A DNA stretch of 46,810 bases, from assembly GCA_001778095.1 (NCBI GenBank), contig MFGA01000023.1, forward strand, positions 1-46,810. The letters are read 5' to 3'. The notes beneath the pieces were generated by a model that was not told the DNA's origin, did not search any database, and worked only from the letters and a program-made list of their open reading frames with translations. Below are positions 28,381 through 39,249 of this stretch, piece by piece. Position 1 is the first letter of the stretch. Every line of letters begins with the position of its first letter. The position numbers and the translations under genes are program-made. The stretch is from Candidatus Falkowbacteria bacterium RIFOXYA2_FULL_38_12. GTDB taxonomy: Bacteria > Patescibacteriota > Patescibacteriia > XYB2-FULL-38-15.

Positions 28381-29166
28381 TTAGTTATTCTTCTTAATAA
28401 TATTCTCCACTGCCGCCCATTTGCTCGGTGTGCTTTTGGGAATAAGAATAATCGCCTCATCGCCAACAACCGCCCTAAAATAAGTAACCGGCGAAGCCAG
28501 AATCTTCCACTTTTTTTCTCCAACCGTGACACAATATCCTCCGTCAGTTTCGCTTTGTTCTAATTTTCCAATTACCCTCGCTCTTTCAATCGGCCCGATT
28601 TGTTTAAAAAGAAATCTGCCTTTTTCATCTATCGTCAGTTTTAGGATATCACCTTCCACCAATTTTGATTTTGAAGCGTAATTCGGCGGAACAATATATT
28701 CCTTGCCGTCTTCGCCAATCATATTTTGCCCGTCAAAAACTCCTTCCAAAATTCTCTCTCCCTTGTCGCCCAAAGCAACCGCGCTCTCACTTTCCGCGCC
28801 CTCGTCTTTTTTATCGCCGTCTTCCTTAATATTTACTTCCGGAAAAACAATTTCATCTTTTTCCAAACGTTGACTATAATTTTCTCCCCTTTCCGTGATT
28901 TCTTCTCCTAAAAGATAACTAATCCGTTTTAAATTATTTTGTGTCTCCTGTATAACTTTTTTGATCAGCTCCACTTTATCCAAACTCAAAGAAACTTCAA
29001 TGTCTTTCAAATCTACCTCTTCTTTTTTTTCACTAACTTCTTCTCCTTCATAAAAAAATTTATCGTCAATGACGCTTTTTTCTTCTTTTACTTCTCCCGA
29101 GTCTTCGTTTGATAAATTTTTAGGATCGTTAAAATTGATAAAAAAATTCTGGTTTTGGTCTGACAT
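28381..29166 (-). CDS. hypothetical protein
   Basis: Acidic/coiled-coil N-terminus; C-terminal FDGQNMIGEDGKEYIVPPNYASKSKLVEGDILKLTIDEKGRFLFKQI. Confidence 0.8.
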   Translation of the reverse strand: MSDQNQNFFINFNDPKNLSNEDSGEVKEEKSVIDDKFFYEGEEVSEKKEEVDLKDIEVSLSLDKVELIKKVIQETQNNLKRISYLLGEEITERGENYSQRLEKDEIVFPEVNIKEDGDKKDEGAESESAVALGDKGERILEGVFDGQNMIGEDGKEYIVPPNYASKSKLVEGDILKLTIDEKGRFLFKQIGPIERARVIGKLEQSETDGGYCVTVGEKKWKILASPVTYFRAVVGDEAIILIPKSTPSKWAAVENIIKKNN

Positions 29167-29180
29167 ATTTTTTGTTTTTG

Positions 29181-29325
29181 TTTCATCTCGCCGTAGCCTT
29201 AGCGTCGGCGGATTTCATCTCGCCGTAGCCTTAGCGTCGGCGGATTTCATCTCGCCGTAGCCTCTTGCTTTGCTGTAGCTTTAGCGAAGGCAGGTAGCGT
29301 AGGCGGATTTCATCTCGCCGTAGCT
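29181..29325. repeat. 32-bp tandem repeat, 2 perfect units plus an interrupted third and a partial fourth
   Basis: TTTCATCTCGCCGTAGCCTTAGCGTCGGCGGA at 29181 and 29213; interrupted copy 29245-29307; partial at 29308. Confidence 0.92.
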
Positions 29326-29362
29326 CCACTTTATTTGGATATCCAATATCCAACCGCAAAAT

Positions 29363-32029
29363 CTACATCCCCTTTTCTCCATAGAGCGGTCCGGACGTTC
29401 TTTCCGGCTCACCGAGTCTTGTTCTTTCGGCGATTTCCGCTTCCACAATTCTTCGGTCACGGCCGTATTTTAATCTTGATAATTCCTTGATCGCCTCGGC
29501 TATTTCGCGATTTCCTTTTTCCGGAGGATAAACTTGCATATTAAAAGCTTTTGAGGCGGTATTGTCTATCAAGAGCTTGGTGTAAGCCGTGTATTTTTCA
29601 ATATTTAAAACATCATATTCGTTAAAGACGGGCGCGAATTCTTTGGCGATTGTCTCCGCGTCGTCAACGCCGATTCTAAAAGCAATCATGGTACCGGCAT
29701 TGCCAAAAACAGCGTCGCGAATTTCGGTTTTGTTATCTTTGACCAGTTGCCCTATATATTGATGAGCAATATTCAAACATAAGCGATATTTTCTCGCTTC
29801 CGAAAGAATAGTGGCAATACTTTCAGTAATGAAATTTTGGAACTCGTCGATATAAAGATAAAAATCATGCCTTTCTTCTTCAGGTATATCCGCTCTCCCC
29901 ATAGCGGCCATTTGCAGTTTTGAAACAATAATCAAACCTAGCAAATTACTGTTCACTTCGCCGGTCTTGCCTTTGGCCAAATTGACCAAAAGTATTTTCT
30001 TTTTATCCATTACCTCGCGAAAATCAAAACCGGAATGAGTCTGACCAATAATATTTCTCATCATTTCATTTTCCACAAAGCGACCAACCTTGGAGATTAA
30101 GTAACCAAACATTTCTGATTTATGAAAATCCGACGTTTTAGCCACTTCTTTTTCCCAGTAAGCGCGCACTATCGGATCTTTTACTTTAACGAGCCAAGCC
30201 TTTTGAAAATCGGGATCGGTGATCATGCGAGGAATTTCAGCTAGTGTTCCCGGATTTTCAATATCAGCCATCAATGTCAACATTACGTTTCTCATGGTAT
30301 GTTCAAACATCGGACCAATCATTTCCGGCGGAAAAAGTCTGTAGAAAATAGCAACCATTTCTTGAGCGGCAAAATCTTTTTGGTTTTCATCGCTAGCTTC
30401 AAGCATATTCAAACCTATCGGCCGTTCCAGATCGGACGGGTTAAATACTATAACGTCATCAGCTCTTTCTTTCGGAATACAAGCTAAAATATCATCAACC
30501 AAATCTCCGTGTGGATCAATAACCGCGACTCCCTCGCCGTTTCTGATATCCTGCTTGGCCATATTTTGCATTAAAGTTGATTTACCGACACCGGAACGGC
30601 CAATCATATAAATATGGCGACGCCGATCTTCCCGTTTTATTCTAGTAACAATTTCCTCTCCGCGAAAAATTGCTTTGCCCAAAATCAAACCCTCTTTGGG
30701 CATATTAACCGGAGGCGCGGCTTTTTTAGCCAGAAGCCACTTAATATTCGGCGTTTCCGTCCAGGGTAAAGGAAAATGAAAAATGCTGGCGATCTCTTCA
30801 GAATTTAAAACGACTTTTCTTTTCTCGCTAAAACCGCGATGGATAAAATTTTTGATCAACTGACGCAAGTGCCAACCACCCTTGGGCATGACCCTACTAA
30901 AACTGTTGCCGTATTGATAAATATTGTATTGACTAAACGCATTGGTAATGCTTTCAAGATGCATTAATGTTCTTTCTTTATCTTCCGAAGAGACAACAAC
31001 TCTTATATTCACATCTACTCCGGCTCGGCTTGCTTTTTCCTCAAGACCTTTAACAACTTCTTCATCCATGGGAGATAACCTATAGGGTTCATTTTTTACT
31101 TGCATCATTTGATCTTCCGGTTTTTTCTTGTCATTCTGTTTAAAAATAGTAGCCAATTCTTTCAAAACTCTTATTATGATATTTGCCGTCACCTCGTAGA
31201 TTGCTTCATCCATCTTTTTACCTTGTTGCATCGCTTGGGCGACTTTTATTCCCGGCTTTCGCCATTCTTTTTTAGCTGAACAAATGACAAACTGAATCGC
31301 CGCGCCTTCGTTTTTTTCCAGTTTGGAAAGAACATTAGTCAGGGCGCTCATGGGGTCTGTCTCTGTTTTTTTATAAGTTTTTATCGGAAAAAAATGAGGA
31401 CGCTTAAAAATCAAATAACCGGCTCTGACCTCTCCTTGCGGAGTAAAAATATTATAATCTTCAGTTTCTTCAATAAATGCCTCGGGGTAGTGCGCTCTGA
31501 TTTGTTGTTCAAGATAATTTTGCAGATAACGTGGCGCGACAACATAAAAAGAAATTATTCCTTTATCGGCGACTATTTCAAAGGAAATGTAATCCGTCCG
31601 TCCGGTAAGCCAGTACCAAATGCCTCTTTGGGCTTTAAGACCGCCGATGGTGGAAAAAAAAGCTTCGGCCGCGGCCACGCCCTCTTGAATAACCTGCGGA
31701 TTAATTTCTTTTTTCTCTTGGGCTTTTCCGGCTGATTCCTTAGGTAAAGTGACCTGAAGAACAACATTGCGGAAAGACGCGGCCATTTTTGTTTTTTGAT
31801 GTAAAAAAACACGCAACAAATAAATAACGAGCCAAGTCCCGGAAAAAATACCAATCAAGGTTAAAAGCAAGGATCCTTCGGGAGTCCCGGCAAAATCTCC
31901 AGCCATCTGCATTTGTTCTCTGGGAACGACTATTTGCTGATAAAAAAAGAAGCTGAAAATTATCGCCACCGCGCCGAAAGAAAATGAACTCTTTATTTTT
32001 TTCCACTTTTTGTCCTCAAGGCTTTGCAT
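29363..32029 (-). CDS. VirB4/TraG-like type IV secretion-type ATPase with N-terminal TM segments
   Basis: Walker A HIYMIGRSGVGKSTLMQNMAKQDI, VAVIDPHGDLVDDIL, Walker B FYLYIDEFQNF. Confidence 0.88.
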   Translation of the reverse strand: MQSLEDKKWKKIKSSFSFGAVAIIFSFFFYQQIVVPREQMQMAGDFAGTPEGSLLLTLIGIFSGTWLVIYLLRVFLHQKTKMAASFRNVVLQVTLPKESAGKAQEKKEINPQVIQEGVAAAEAFFSTIGGLKAQRGIWYWLTGRTDYISFEIVADKGIISFYVVAPRYLQNYLEQQIRAHYPEAFIEETEDYNIFTPQGEVRAGYLIFKRPHFFPIKTYKKTETDPMSALTNVLSKLEKNEGAAIQFVICSAKKEWRKPGIKVAQAMQQGKKMDEAIYEVTANIIIRVLKELATIFKQNDKKKPEDQMMQVKNEPYRLSPMDEEVVKGLEEKASRAGVDVNIRVVVSSEDKERTLMHLESITNAFSQYNIYQYGNSFSRVMPKGGWHLRQLIKNFIHRGFSEKRKVVLNSEEIASIFHFPLPWTETPNIKWLLAKKAAPPVNMPKEGLILGKAIFRGEEIVTRIKREDRRRHIYMIGRSGVGKSTLMQNMAKQDIRNGEGVAVIDPHGDLVDDILACIPKERADDVIVFNPSDLERPIGLNMLEASDENQKDFAAQEMVAIFYRLFPPEMIGPMFEHTMRNVMLTLMADIENPGTLAEIPRMITDPDFQKAWLVKVKDPIVRAYWEKEVAKTSDFHKSEMFGYLISKVGRFVENEMMRNIIGQTHSGFDFREVMDKKKILLVNLAKGKTGEVNSNLLGLIIVSKLQMAAMGRADIPEEERHDFYLYIDEFQNFITESIATILSEARKYRLCLNIAHQYIGQLVKDNKTEIRDAVFGNAGTMIAFRIGVDDAETIAKEFAPVFNEYDVLNIEKYTAYTKLLIDNTASKAFNMQVYPPEKGNREIAEAIKELSRLKYGRDRRIVEAEIAERTRLGEPERTSGPLYGEKGM

Positions 32030-32047
32030 AAAATAAATAAATTATAT

Positions 32048-32575
32048 CTATATTTTTTTCTCTCTTTCTACATATTCCATAATCTTGTCGGTTTTTATCT
32101 TTGCCTCTTGTTCAAGAAAAAATCTATTCACTCCGGGAATTGTCTGCAACCAAATCTTAATCAACGCCAAAATTTTTCTAGCAATCGCTTTTCCCGTTTC
32201 GATCATTTCCTCTATTTTAAGAGAAATCTCCTCCCCTTTTACTTTAAATTTTTGCTTGGCTTCTTCCGGCATTTTAAAATAAATGTCTCCCAGATCTTTT
32301 TCCAATATTTTTTCAACTTTGGTTAATGTTTCACTTTTGGAAGAACGATTAGCGCTCGGCGCGAAGGTTTGCGGAAGATTAATGGACGGCACTTCTTCTT
32401 TGTCTAAAAAATCATCATGAGTTTCCTGAATTTCTTCGGAGAAATCATCTTCTTCAAATTCTTCTTCTACTTCTTCCTCGATCTCATATTTTTTTTCCGC
32501 TTCAAGATTTTCTCTTTCTCTTAAATTTTGCGGCGCTCTTCTTTGGGGGCTGATTTTTCCTTGCACTTGCGGCAT
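32048..32575 (-). CDS. hypothetical acidic coiled-coil protein
   Basis: Long ORF adjacent to the ATPase, same strand. Confidence 0.65.
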   Translation of the reverse strand: MPQVQGKISPQRRAPQNLRERENLEAEKKYEIEEEVEEEFEEDDFSEEIQETHDDFLDKEEVPSINLPQTFAPSANRSSKSETLTKVEKILEKDLGDIYFKMPEEAKQKFKVKGEEISLKIEEMIETGKAIARKILALIKIWLQTIPGVNRFFLEQEAKIKTDKIMEYVEREKKI

Positions 32576-32705
32576 ATAAATTACTAATTAAAAACTAAAA
32601 AATAATTAATCTCTTGAATTTTAATCTTAAATCTTACTAAATTGTACCACATTAAACTAAAATGTGCTAAAATATAAATGTGCTTAATCCTGTGTATAAA
32701 TATCT

Positions 32706-33617
32706 ATGTCTTCTGATGTAAAAATTATTAAGAATAAAAATTTTTCTTGGTTTAATGTCGCGAATAATAGTGAAAAGGAGATAAAATACTTAGAAAAAGA
32801 ATTTAATTTTTATCCGTCGGATTTGGAAGACTGCTTACCTCCTCTTCAACGTCCCAAACTTATCGCTCGCCCCGATTATCTTTTTATGATTTTGCTTTTC
32901 CCTGTTTTTGACCGCGAGACAAAAACCATTCACGCCTCGGAAGTTGATTTTTTCATCACTCCTAAAACTCTTGTGACCGTCCATACCAATGAATTGGGGC
33001 AGATTGGCAATACTTTTGGCGAATATAACAACAAAACTTTAAAATGTTCCAGCCCTGCCGCCCTTCTCCACGAGATATTAAACCGCTTGCTTTCCGAGTG
33101 TTTTCCTATGCTTGTCCATATCAGTAATGACATAGATAATGTAGAAGCTCGGATAAGGGCTGATTTTGAAAAAGGAACAATTACCGAGATTCTCCGCATA
33201 AAAACAAATATCGTCAATTTCCGGCGGGCAATGCAACCGCATAAACAAGTAATCCGTTATTTTATAACCGAAGCCTCTGTTTTCTTCCCCAACAACCAGC
33301 TGAAAAAATATCTTGATGATCTTATAAACTATACTAAAGAAATTTGGGATCTCTTGGATAACTACAAAGATACTATTGACGCTCTCCACGAAACAAACGT
33401 TTCCTTGATTGATTTTAGAATAAACGAGATAATGAAAACTTTGACCATTTTCTCCGTTATTGTTTTCCCCTTAACCTTACTTGCCTCTATGTTCGGTATG
33501 AATGTTATCAAAATGCCTTTTGTGTCCCACCCTTATGGCTTTTTCATTATTCTTGGACTAATGGCAGCCGGCGCCTCCGGGATGTTGATCTTTTTTAAGA
33601 GTAAAAAATGGTTCTAA
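32706..33617 (+). CDS. corA: CorA-family magnesium/cobalt transporter
   Basis: C-terminal MFGMNVIKMPF after TM1 (GMN motif) and TM2. Confidence 0.93.
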   Translation: MSSDVKIIKNKNFSWFNVANNSEKEIKYLEKEFNFYPSDLEDCLPPLQRPKLIARPDYLFMILLFPVFDRETKTIHASEVDFFITPKTLVTVHTNELGQIGNTFGEYNNKTLKCSSPAALLHEILNRLLSECFPMLVHISNDIDNVEARIRADFEKGTITEILRIKTNIVNFRRAMQPHKQVIRYFITEASVFFPNNQLKKYLDDLINYTKEIWDLLDNYKDTIDALHETNVSLIDFRINEIMKTLTIFSVIVFPLTLLASMFGMNVIKMPFVSHPYGFFIILGLMAAGASGMLIFFKSKKWF

Positions 33618-33620
33618 AAA

Positions 33621-33650
33621 TTAAAAGTTGGCGTCAATTTCAACTTTTAA
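33621..33650. terminator. bidirectional terminator between convergent corA and cysS
   Basis: TTAAAAGTTG-GCGTCAATTT-CAACTTTTAA perfect 10-bp stem. Confidence 0.6.
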
Positions 33651-33673
33651 CCTTAAACTGCAACTTCTCACTT

Positions 33674-35116
33674 TTAAGCTTTCACCTTTAACTTTATTTT
33701 CTGCCCTTCTGCTGTATCTAAAACGTTATATCCGTCGACTTCTATTCTCTTACGAATTTCATCCGCCCTTACCCAATCTTTATTTTTTCTCGCTTCTTCT
33801 CGCTCTTCGAGAAGTTTTTTTATTTTCTCGGGGATTTCCGATAATTCTTTTATTTTATTTTTAATATCAAAACCCAAGACTTCGTCAAATTTTAAAAGAG
33901 AATCAATCCCGTTACCGGTTTTAACTATTTTCCAAACTACTGCCAGGTCTTCGGGTACTCCCAGATCATTGTCTAGCAATTTTTTAAATTCTTCTTCGGC
34001 TGGAATATCGTCTCCTTTTTTAAGATCAATTGTGGCGCTGTATAAATTATTCAAAGCGTTTTCCGCCGCCCCTACCGCTTCAAAAGAAAAATTAAGTTGC
34101 TGGCGATAATGCGCGCCAAGACAAAAATATCTGTAGGCCAAAGGATTCAAGCCCTTTTCAATCAAACTGTTTAGGGTAATAAAAGTCCCGGCCGATTTTG
34201 CCATCTTATCTTTTCCGATTACAATAAATTCGTTATGCATCCAAAAACGAGAAAAAGTCTTTCCGGTCGCAGCCTCACTTTGAGCAATTTCATTAGTATG
34301 ATGAACGGAAATATGGTCAACCCCACCGGTATGAATATCTAAAGTCTCGCCCAAATATTTCATGGCCATAGCGGAACATTCAATATGCCAGCCGGGAAAT
34401 CCATCGCCCCAAGGCGACGGCCAATACATCACGTGCCCGGCAAAACGACCCGCGCGCTTAAACCACAAAGCAAAATCAGCCTGATTTTTTTTATCTTTAT
34501 CTTCAAAAACTTCCTTGCGAACCGCTGTCTTTTTTTCTTCCAGTTTTTGTCCGGTTAATTTTCCATAATCGGGAAACTTTTTTACATCAAAATAAATTGC
34601 CTGGTCTGTTTCGTAAGCAAATCCTTTTTCCACTAAAATTTTAACTAAATCAATTTGTTCTTTGATGTGATCGCTGGCTTTAGCCCAAGTTATTTTATAA
34701 TTTTTATTTTCTGTGTATTCGAAAATATTCAGTTTTTTTAAATCATCTTGAAAAGCCACCGTATATTTTTCAGCTATTTTTTTCATTGATTCCAGAGTCA
34801 ACGGAAACCCTTCGCGAGCCAGAGCCTTCATCATCTTGTCTTCGCCGGCATCGGCATCGGAAGTCAGATGACCAATATCCGTAAGATTAATAACGTGGTC
34901 AACTTTATAACCGTTATAGAGAAGAGCGCGAATTAGAATATCGTCAAAAATATAGGCGCGAAGATTGCCGATGTGGGCATAGTTGTAAACCGTCGGCCCG
35001 CAGGTGTATATTTTGACTGTTTTGCCCTTCTGGGGCTTAAAATTTTCTATCTTTTTGGAGAGGGTATTGTAGAAATTCATATTATAGAAGTATAGCAGAA
35101 AAAAATTAAAATTCAA
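33674..35116 (-). CDS. cysS: cysteinyl-tRNA synthetase
   Basis: [60 protein letters not shown]. Confidence 0.96.
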   Translation of the reverse strand: MNFNFFLLYFYNMNFYNTLSKKIENFKPQKGKTVKIYTCGPTVYNYAHIGNLRAYIFDDILIRALLYNGYKVDHVINLTDIGHLTSDADAGEDKMMKALAREGFPLTLESMKKIAEKYTVAFQDDLKKLNIFEYTENKNYKITWAKASDHIKEQIDLVKILVEKGFAYETDQAIYFDVKKFPDYGKLTGQKLEEKKTAVRKEVFEDKDKKNQADFALWFKRAGRFAGHVMYWPSPWGDGFPGWHIECSAMAMKYLGETLDIHTGGVDHISVHHTNEIAQSEAATGKTFSRFWMHNEFIVIGKDKMAKSAGTFITLNSLIEKGLNPLAYRYFCLGAHYRQQLNFSFEAVGAAENALNNLYSATIDLKKGDDIPAEEEFKKLLDNDLGVPEDLAVVWKIVKTGNGIDSLLKFDEVLGFDIKNKIKELSEIPEKIKKLLEEREEARKNKDWVRADEIRKRIEVDGYNVLDTAEGQKIKLKVKA

Positions 35117-35126
35117 ACCAGTTTTC

Positions 35127-35203
35127 TGTCATTCCCGCGAAGGCGGGAATCTACTTCAACGATAAATAATTACGAGTGGATCCCCGCCTGCGCGGGGATG
35201 ACA
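35127..35203. repeat. REPIN-like inverted pair of 8-bp-stem hairpins, family B
   Basis: TGTCATTCCCGCGAAGGCGGGAATCTAC (35127-35154) and GAGTGGATCCCCGCCTGCGCGGGGATGACA (35174-35203). Confidence 0.9.
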
Positions 35204-35310
35204 AGCGCAAAAACAAAAACGCTGGACGGAGTACGAAAATATACTAGCCCACCCAGCTTTTAATATATATAAAAAATCAAAACAAAACTTTATCCTATTA
35301 TAGCACAAAC

Positions 35311-36387
35311 CTAATCCCTCCCCAACTCCTCCAATAATTCTCTTTGCCTTCTCGAAATTCTTGTCGGCGTAATAACAATTACTTCAACAAGCTGGTCACC
35401 CAATCCACCGCCGTGAACCGTATCATTAATCCCCCTCCCTTTTAATTTAAAAATTTGCCCTGATTGTGTCCCGGCCGGAATGGCAAGCATCACCGCGCCT
35501 TCCAATGTCTTTACTTCAATTTTGTCTCCCAGCGCCGCTTGGGTAAAACTTATTTCCGCTTTCGTTAAAATATTATTGCCGTCGCGCCTAAAATCACGAT
35601 CAACCTTAACTCTAAAAGTAATAAATAAATCTCCCGGCTCGCCACCTTTTCCTCCAGCCTCGCCTTCTCCGGAAAGACGAATAGCTTCTCCATTTATAAT
35701 TCCGGCCGGTATTTTAAATTTTATTTTTTTGGAAGCGCGCGTGACTCCGGATCCTCGACATTCTCGACATTCTTTTTCCGCTTTTTTCCCTTCGCCTTGG
35801 CACTTCGGGCAAACCGTCACTGTCTCGAAACTACCAAGAAATGTTTTTTGAATGGCTCTGACTTTGCCTGACCCATTGCAATTTACGCAAATAGAAATTT
35901 TGCTTGTCGGATCATCTCCCGATCCGCCACAATTACTGCAAGCGCTTGGTTTATATAAATCTAAAATCTTTTCTTCGCCAAAAACAGATTCGCGAAAACT
36001 AATTTCCATTTCCATCTGAATATCTTTACCGCGTTTTACTTTTTTCCTTTTCTTCCCGCCACCGAAAATATCTCCAAAACCAAAAATATCTCCAATATCA
36101 TTGAAGTCAAACCCATTAAAACCATTAGCAAAACCAGATCCGTCAAAACCGGAAAAACCACCCGGGCCTCCGGCCTGATCAAAGGTGGTTCCAAATTGGT
36201 CGTACTGTTGGCGTTTTTCGGGGTTGCCCAAAACCTGATAAGCTTCATTTATTTCCTTGAATTTATCCACATTACCGCCCTGCTTGTCGGGATGATGTTT
36301 GTGAGCCAATTCGCGAAAAGCTTTTTTAACTTCATCCTGCGACGCGCCCTTGCTAACGCCTAATATTTGATAATAATCCTTTGCCAC
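35311..36387 (-). CDS. dnaJ: chaperone DnaJ
   Basis: J domain DYYQILGVSKGASQDEVKKAFRELAHKHHPDK; four CxxCxGxG-like zinc repeats. Confidence 0.97.
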   Translation of the reverse strand: MAKDYYQILGVSKGASQDEVKKAFRELAHKHHPDKQGGNVDKFKEINEAYQVLGNPEKRQQYDQFGTTFDQAGGPGGFSGFDGSGFANGFNGFDFNDIGDIFGFGDIFGGGKKRKKVKRGKDIQMEMEISFRESVFGEEKILDLYKPSACSNCGGSGDDPTSKISICVNCNGSGKVRAIQKTFLGSFETVTVCPKCQGEGKKAEKECRECRGSGVTRASKKIKFKIPAGIINGEAIRLSGEGEAGGKGGEPGDLFITFRVKVDRDFRRDGNNILTKAEISFTQAALGDKIEVKTLEGAVMLAIPAGTQSGQIFKLKGRGINDTVHGGGLGDQLVEVIVITPTRISRRQRELLEELGRD

Positions 36388-36389
36388 AT

Positions 36390-36464
36390 TAACAGAATCA
36401 TGAATTATTAATTATGATTTCGCAATCAAAATTCTTGATTCATGATTCTTGATTCATAATTCAT
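36390..36464. repeat. AT-rich foldback repeat between dnaJ and dnaK
   Basis: aatcatgaattattaattatgatt ... gattcatgattcttgattcataattcat. Confidence 0.6.
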
Positions 36465-38375
36465 TTACTTCACTTCTTCGTACTCTCCCTCAACAGTCTT
36501 GCTCTTATCGTCTTTCTTTTCTTCATCTTTTTTTTCATCATTATTCCCTGAGCCTGGCGGAGGGGTTTGCGCTTGTTGGCTCTGATACATCGCCGCGCCG
36601 ACTTTTTGTCCGACTTGTGCTAATTCATCTGCCGCTTTCTTGATCGCTTCTTTATCGTCAGTATCTTTTACTTTTTTCAAAGCTTCCATTTTTTCTTCAA
36701 TCTCTTTTTTATCTTCCGCTTTTATCTTGTCCGCCAAGTCTTTCAACATTTTTTCGGTTGTATACAAAATTGTTTCAGCAGTATTTTTAACTTCAATCAT
36801 CTCTTTTTTCTTCTCGTCGTCCGCCGCATGTATTTCCGCTTCCTGTTTCATTTTTTCTATTTCTTCTTTTGATAATCCGGTTGAGGCAGTAATTGTAATT
36901 GACTGTTCTTTCCCGGTTGCTTTATCTTTTGCTTTAACATTTAAAATTCCGTTAGCGTCAATATCAAAAGTCACTTCCACTTGCGGAACTCCGCGCGGAG
37001 CGGAAGGAATGCCGGAAAGCATAAATCGTCCCAAAGTTTTATTATCTCCCGCCATCGGACGCTCACCTTGCAAGATATGAATCTCTACAGAAGTTTGTCC
37101 GTCGGCTGCAGTAGAAAATACTTGAGTTTTTGATGTTGGAATTGTTGTATTTCTGCTTATAAGAGCAGTCATTACTCCACCTAAGGTTTCGAGACCAACA
37201 GTTAACGGAGTAACATCAAGCAACAAAATATCGCGAACCTCGCCTTGCAAGACTCCAGCCTGTACCGCCGCACCAATGGCTACGACTTCGTCTGGATTTA
37301 CAGATAGATTCGGCTTTTTGCCAAAAAACTTTTCAACAGTTTGTTGAACTAAAGGCATTCTTGTCATTCCGCCGACCATAACTACTTCTTCAATATCTTT
37401 TGCTTCCAATTTTGCGTCTGCTAAAGCTTTTTTGCACGGTTCTAGAGTTGCCTCAACAAGATCACCAATCAATTCTTCCATTTTGGCTCTAGTTAATTTC
37501 ATTACTAAATGTCTTGGCCCAGAGGAATCTGAAGTAATAAATGGCTGATTGATTTCTGTTTCCATGGCTGTAGAAAGCTCAATCTTTGCCTTCTCGGCTG
37601 CTTCCTTAATTCTTTGAAGAGCCAAAGGATCTTTCGCTAAATCAACACCTTGGTCCTTTTTAAATTCATTAATAATCCAATTAATAATTCTTTGATCAAA
37701 GTCATCGCCACCCAAATGCGTGTCGCCATTGGTTGATTTTACTTCCACCGTATCCGCGCCAATATCCAAAACGGAAATATCAAAAGTACCACCGCCCAAA
37801 TCATAGACAGCGATTTGCTGACCTTTCTTTTTATCAAATCCATAGGCCAAAGCTGCGGCAGTCGGTTCGTTGATGATTCTTTTTACTTTCAATCCGGCAA
37901 TTTCTCCGGCGTCTTTGGTTGCTTGCCTTTGCGCGTCGTCAAAATATGCCGGTACGGTAATGATCGCTTCTTCGATTTTCTCGCCAATTTTTTCTTCGGC
38001 ATCAGCTTTTAATTTCTGCAAAATCATGGCAGAAATTTCTTGAGGAGAATATTCCTTGCCACTCATCGCGATTTTCACTCCCTCGCCGACTTGTTTCATT
38101 TTGAATGGCAAAACTTTCAAATCTCTTTGCACTTCCTCGTCGCCAAACCGTCTCCCGATTAAACGTTTAATCGAGTAAAGGGTATTTTCCGGATTGGTCA
38201 CCGATTGACGTTTGGCCAATTGTCCAACCAACCTCTCGCCGTTTTTTGAAACAGCAACAATAGACGGAGTTGTTCTCGCTCCTTCTTTATTTTCCAAAAC
38301 CTTTGGCTCTCCGCCTTCAATTATCGCCATACAGGAATTGGTTGTTCCTAAGTCTATACCTAAAATTTTTGACAT
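36465..38375 (-). CDS. dnaK: chaperone DnaK
   Basis: [52 protein letters not shown]. Confidence 0.98.
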   Translation of the reverse strand: MSKILGIDLGTTNSCMAIIEGGEPKVLENKEGARTTPSIVAVSKNGERLVGQLAKRQSVTNPENTLYSIKRLIGRRFGDEEVQRDLKVLPFKMKQVGEGVKIAMSGKEYSPQEISAMILQKLKADAEEKIGEKIEEAIITVPAYFDDAQRQATKDAGEIAGLKVKRIINEPTAAALAYGFDKKKGQQIAVYDLGGGTFDISVLDIGADTVEVKSTNGDTHLGGDDFDQRIINWIINEFKKDQGVDLAKDPLALQRIKEAAEKAKIELSTAMETEINQPFITSDSSGPRHLVMKLTRAKMEELIGDLVEATLEPCKKALADAKLEAKDIEEVVMVGGMTRMPLVQQTVEKFFGKKPNLSVNPDEVVAIGAAVQAGVLQGEVRDILLLDVTPLTVGLETLGGVMTALISRNTTIPTSKTQVFSTAADGQTSVEIHILQGERPMAGDNKTLGRFMLSGIPSAPRGVPQVEVTFDIDANGILNVKAKDKATGKEQSITITASTGLSKEEIEKMKQEAEIHAADDEKKKEMIEVKNTAETILYTTEKMLKDLADKIKAEDKKEIEEKMEALKKVKDTDDKEAIKKAADELAQVGQKVGAAMYQSQQAQTPPPGSGNNDEKKDEEKKDDKSKTVEGEYEEVK

Positions 38376-38995
38376 AGTTTTTTATGATTAGTTATTTGTA
38401 ATTTATTTTTTAACCCATCCAGGATTATCTGCAATCTCTTTAAAATTTCTTTCAAATTAGAATTCACAATTTTCTGTGTATTTGGAAACTTATTTTCATC
38501 GCTTTTAATATAATCTCTGTCATAATGAGCACAAAATCTGGGCCTTTTCTCTTCTATATATCGTATAATGTCTTCCTTCTCTATTTTCTCTATCTCACTA
38601 GCGTTATCGAACAAATTATAAAAAGATATTGTCCTTGTATCTTTATCAAACAATCCAGCAACCTTTATTATCAAATAATCTTGAATTATCCTATTATAGT
38701 GCCCAAGTCCAAGAGGATTTTCTGGTGAATCTAAGTCCATCGCCGCCCTGAGTTTTTCATTAATTTCCTTTAATTTATCAAATGCCATCTCGCAATTTTC
38801 AATATTATATTGCAAATAATTAATCTCTGGCGACATGTCAATATAATATTCCCATAATGTCATTTTACACTGTGGACATAACTTATTGCTACGCAACTTA
38901 TTTATTATCTCAATTTCTTCCCCCTCTTGATTTATACTCACATGGCCACACTGATCACACCAATATGTTTTTATATTTAACTTATTTCTTTTCAT
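38360..38995 (-). CDS. zinc-ribbon + HEPN/AbiU2-like protein (tentative)
   Basis: N-terminal CDQCGHV...CPQCKM ribbon; helical C-terminal half with RPRFCAHYD (R-x5-H). Confidence 0.5.
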   Translation of the reverse strand: MKRNKLNIKTYWCDQCGHVSINQEGEEIEIINKLRSNKLCPQCKMTLWEYYIDMSPEINYLQYNIENCEMAFDKLKEINEKLRAAMDLDSPENPLGLGHYNRIIQDYLIIKVAGLFDKDTRTISFYNLFDNASEIEKIEKEDIIRYIEEKRPRFCAHYDRDYIKSDENKFPNTQKIVNSNLKEILKRLQIILDGLKNKLQITNHKKLCQKF

Positions 38996-39021
38996 GCAAT
39001 CATTCTTAATCTTTAATTATT

Positions 39022-39249
39022 TCAACAATTTAAATTCATGCACTCCACATGAAAGCGACTTTTTTCTCCTTTAAGGGATCTTTTGTAACAATCCTCTATA
39101 AAATTTAAACGTTCGGTGGCTCTAACATTTTCCTCATAATTATCATGCGTCTGTTTTTGCCAACGCAATAATCCTACGATAATTACAACTAACAAGGTAA
39201 AAGAAAGACTAACCCCAATAATTGCTGTCGCTTTCCATAATTTATTCAT
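39022..39249 (-). CDS. small single-TM hypothetical protein
   Basis: MNKLWKATAIIGVSLSFTLLVVIIVGLLRW TM segment. Confidence 0.55.
   Translation of the reverse strand: MNKLWKATAIIGVSLSFTLLVVIIVGLLRWQKQTHDNYEENVRATERLNFIEDCYKRSLKGEKSRFHVECMNLNC

Noticed and set aside
29181-29325. Possible CRISPR array
   Set aside because: Units are directly adjacent without unique spacers; one unit is interrupted by a hairpin element; no cas genes nearby.
31394-31735. 113-aa plus-strand ORF within the ATPase gene
   Set aside because: Antisense to a strongly supported coding sequence, no recognisable motif.
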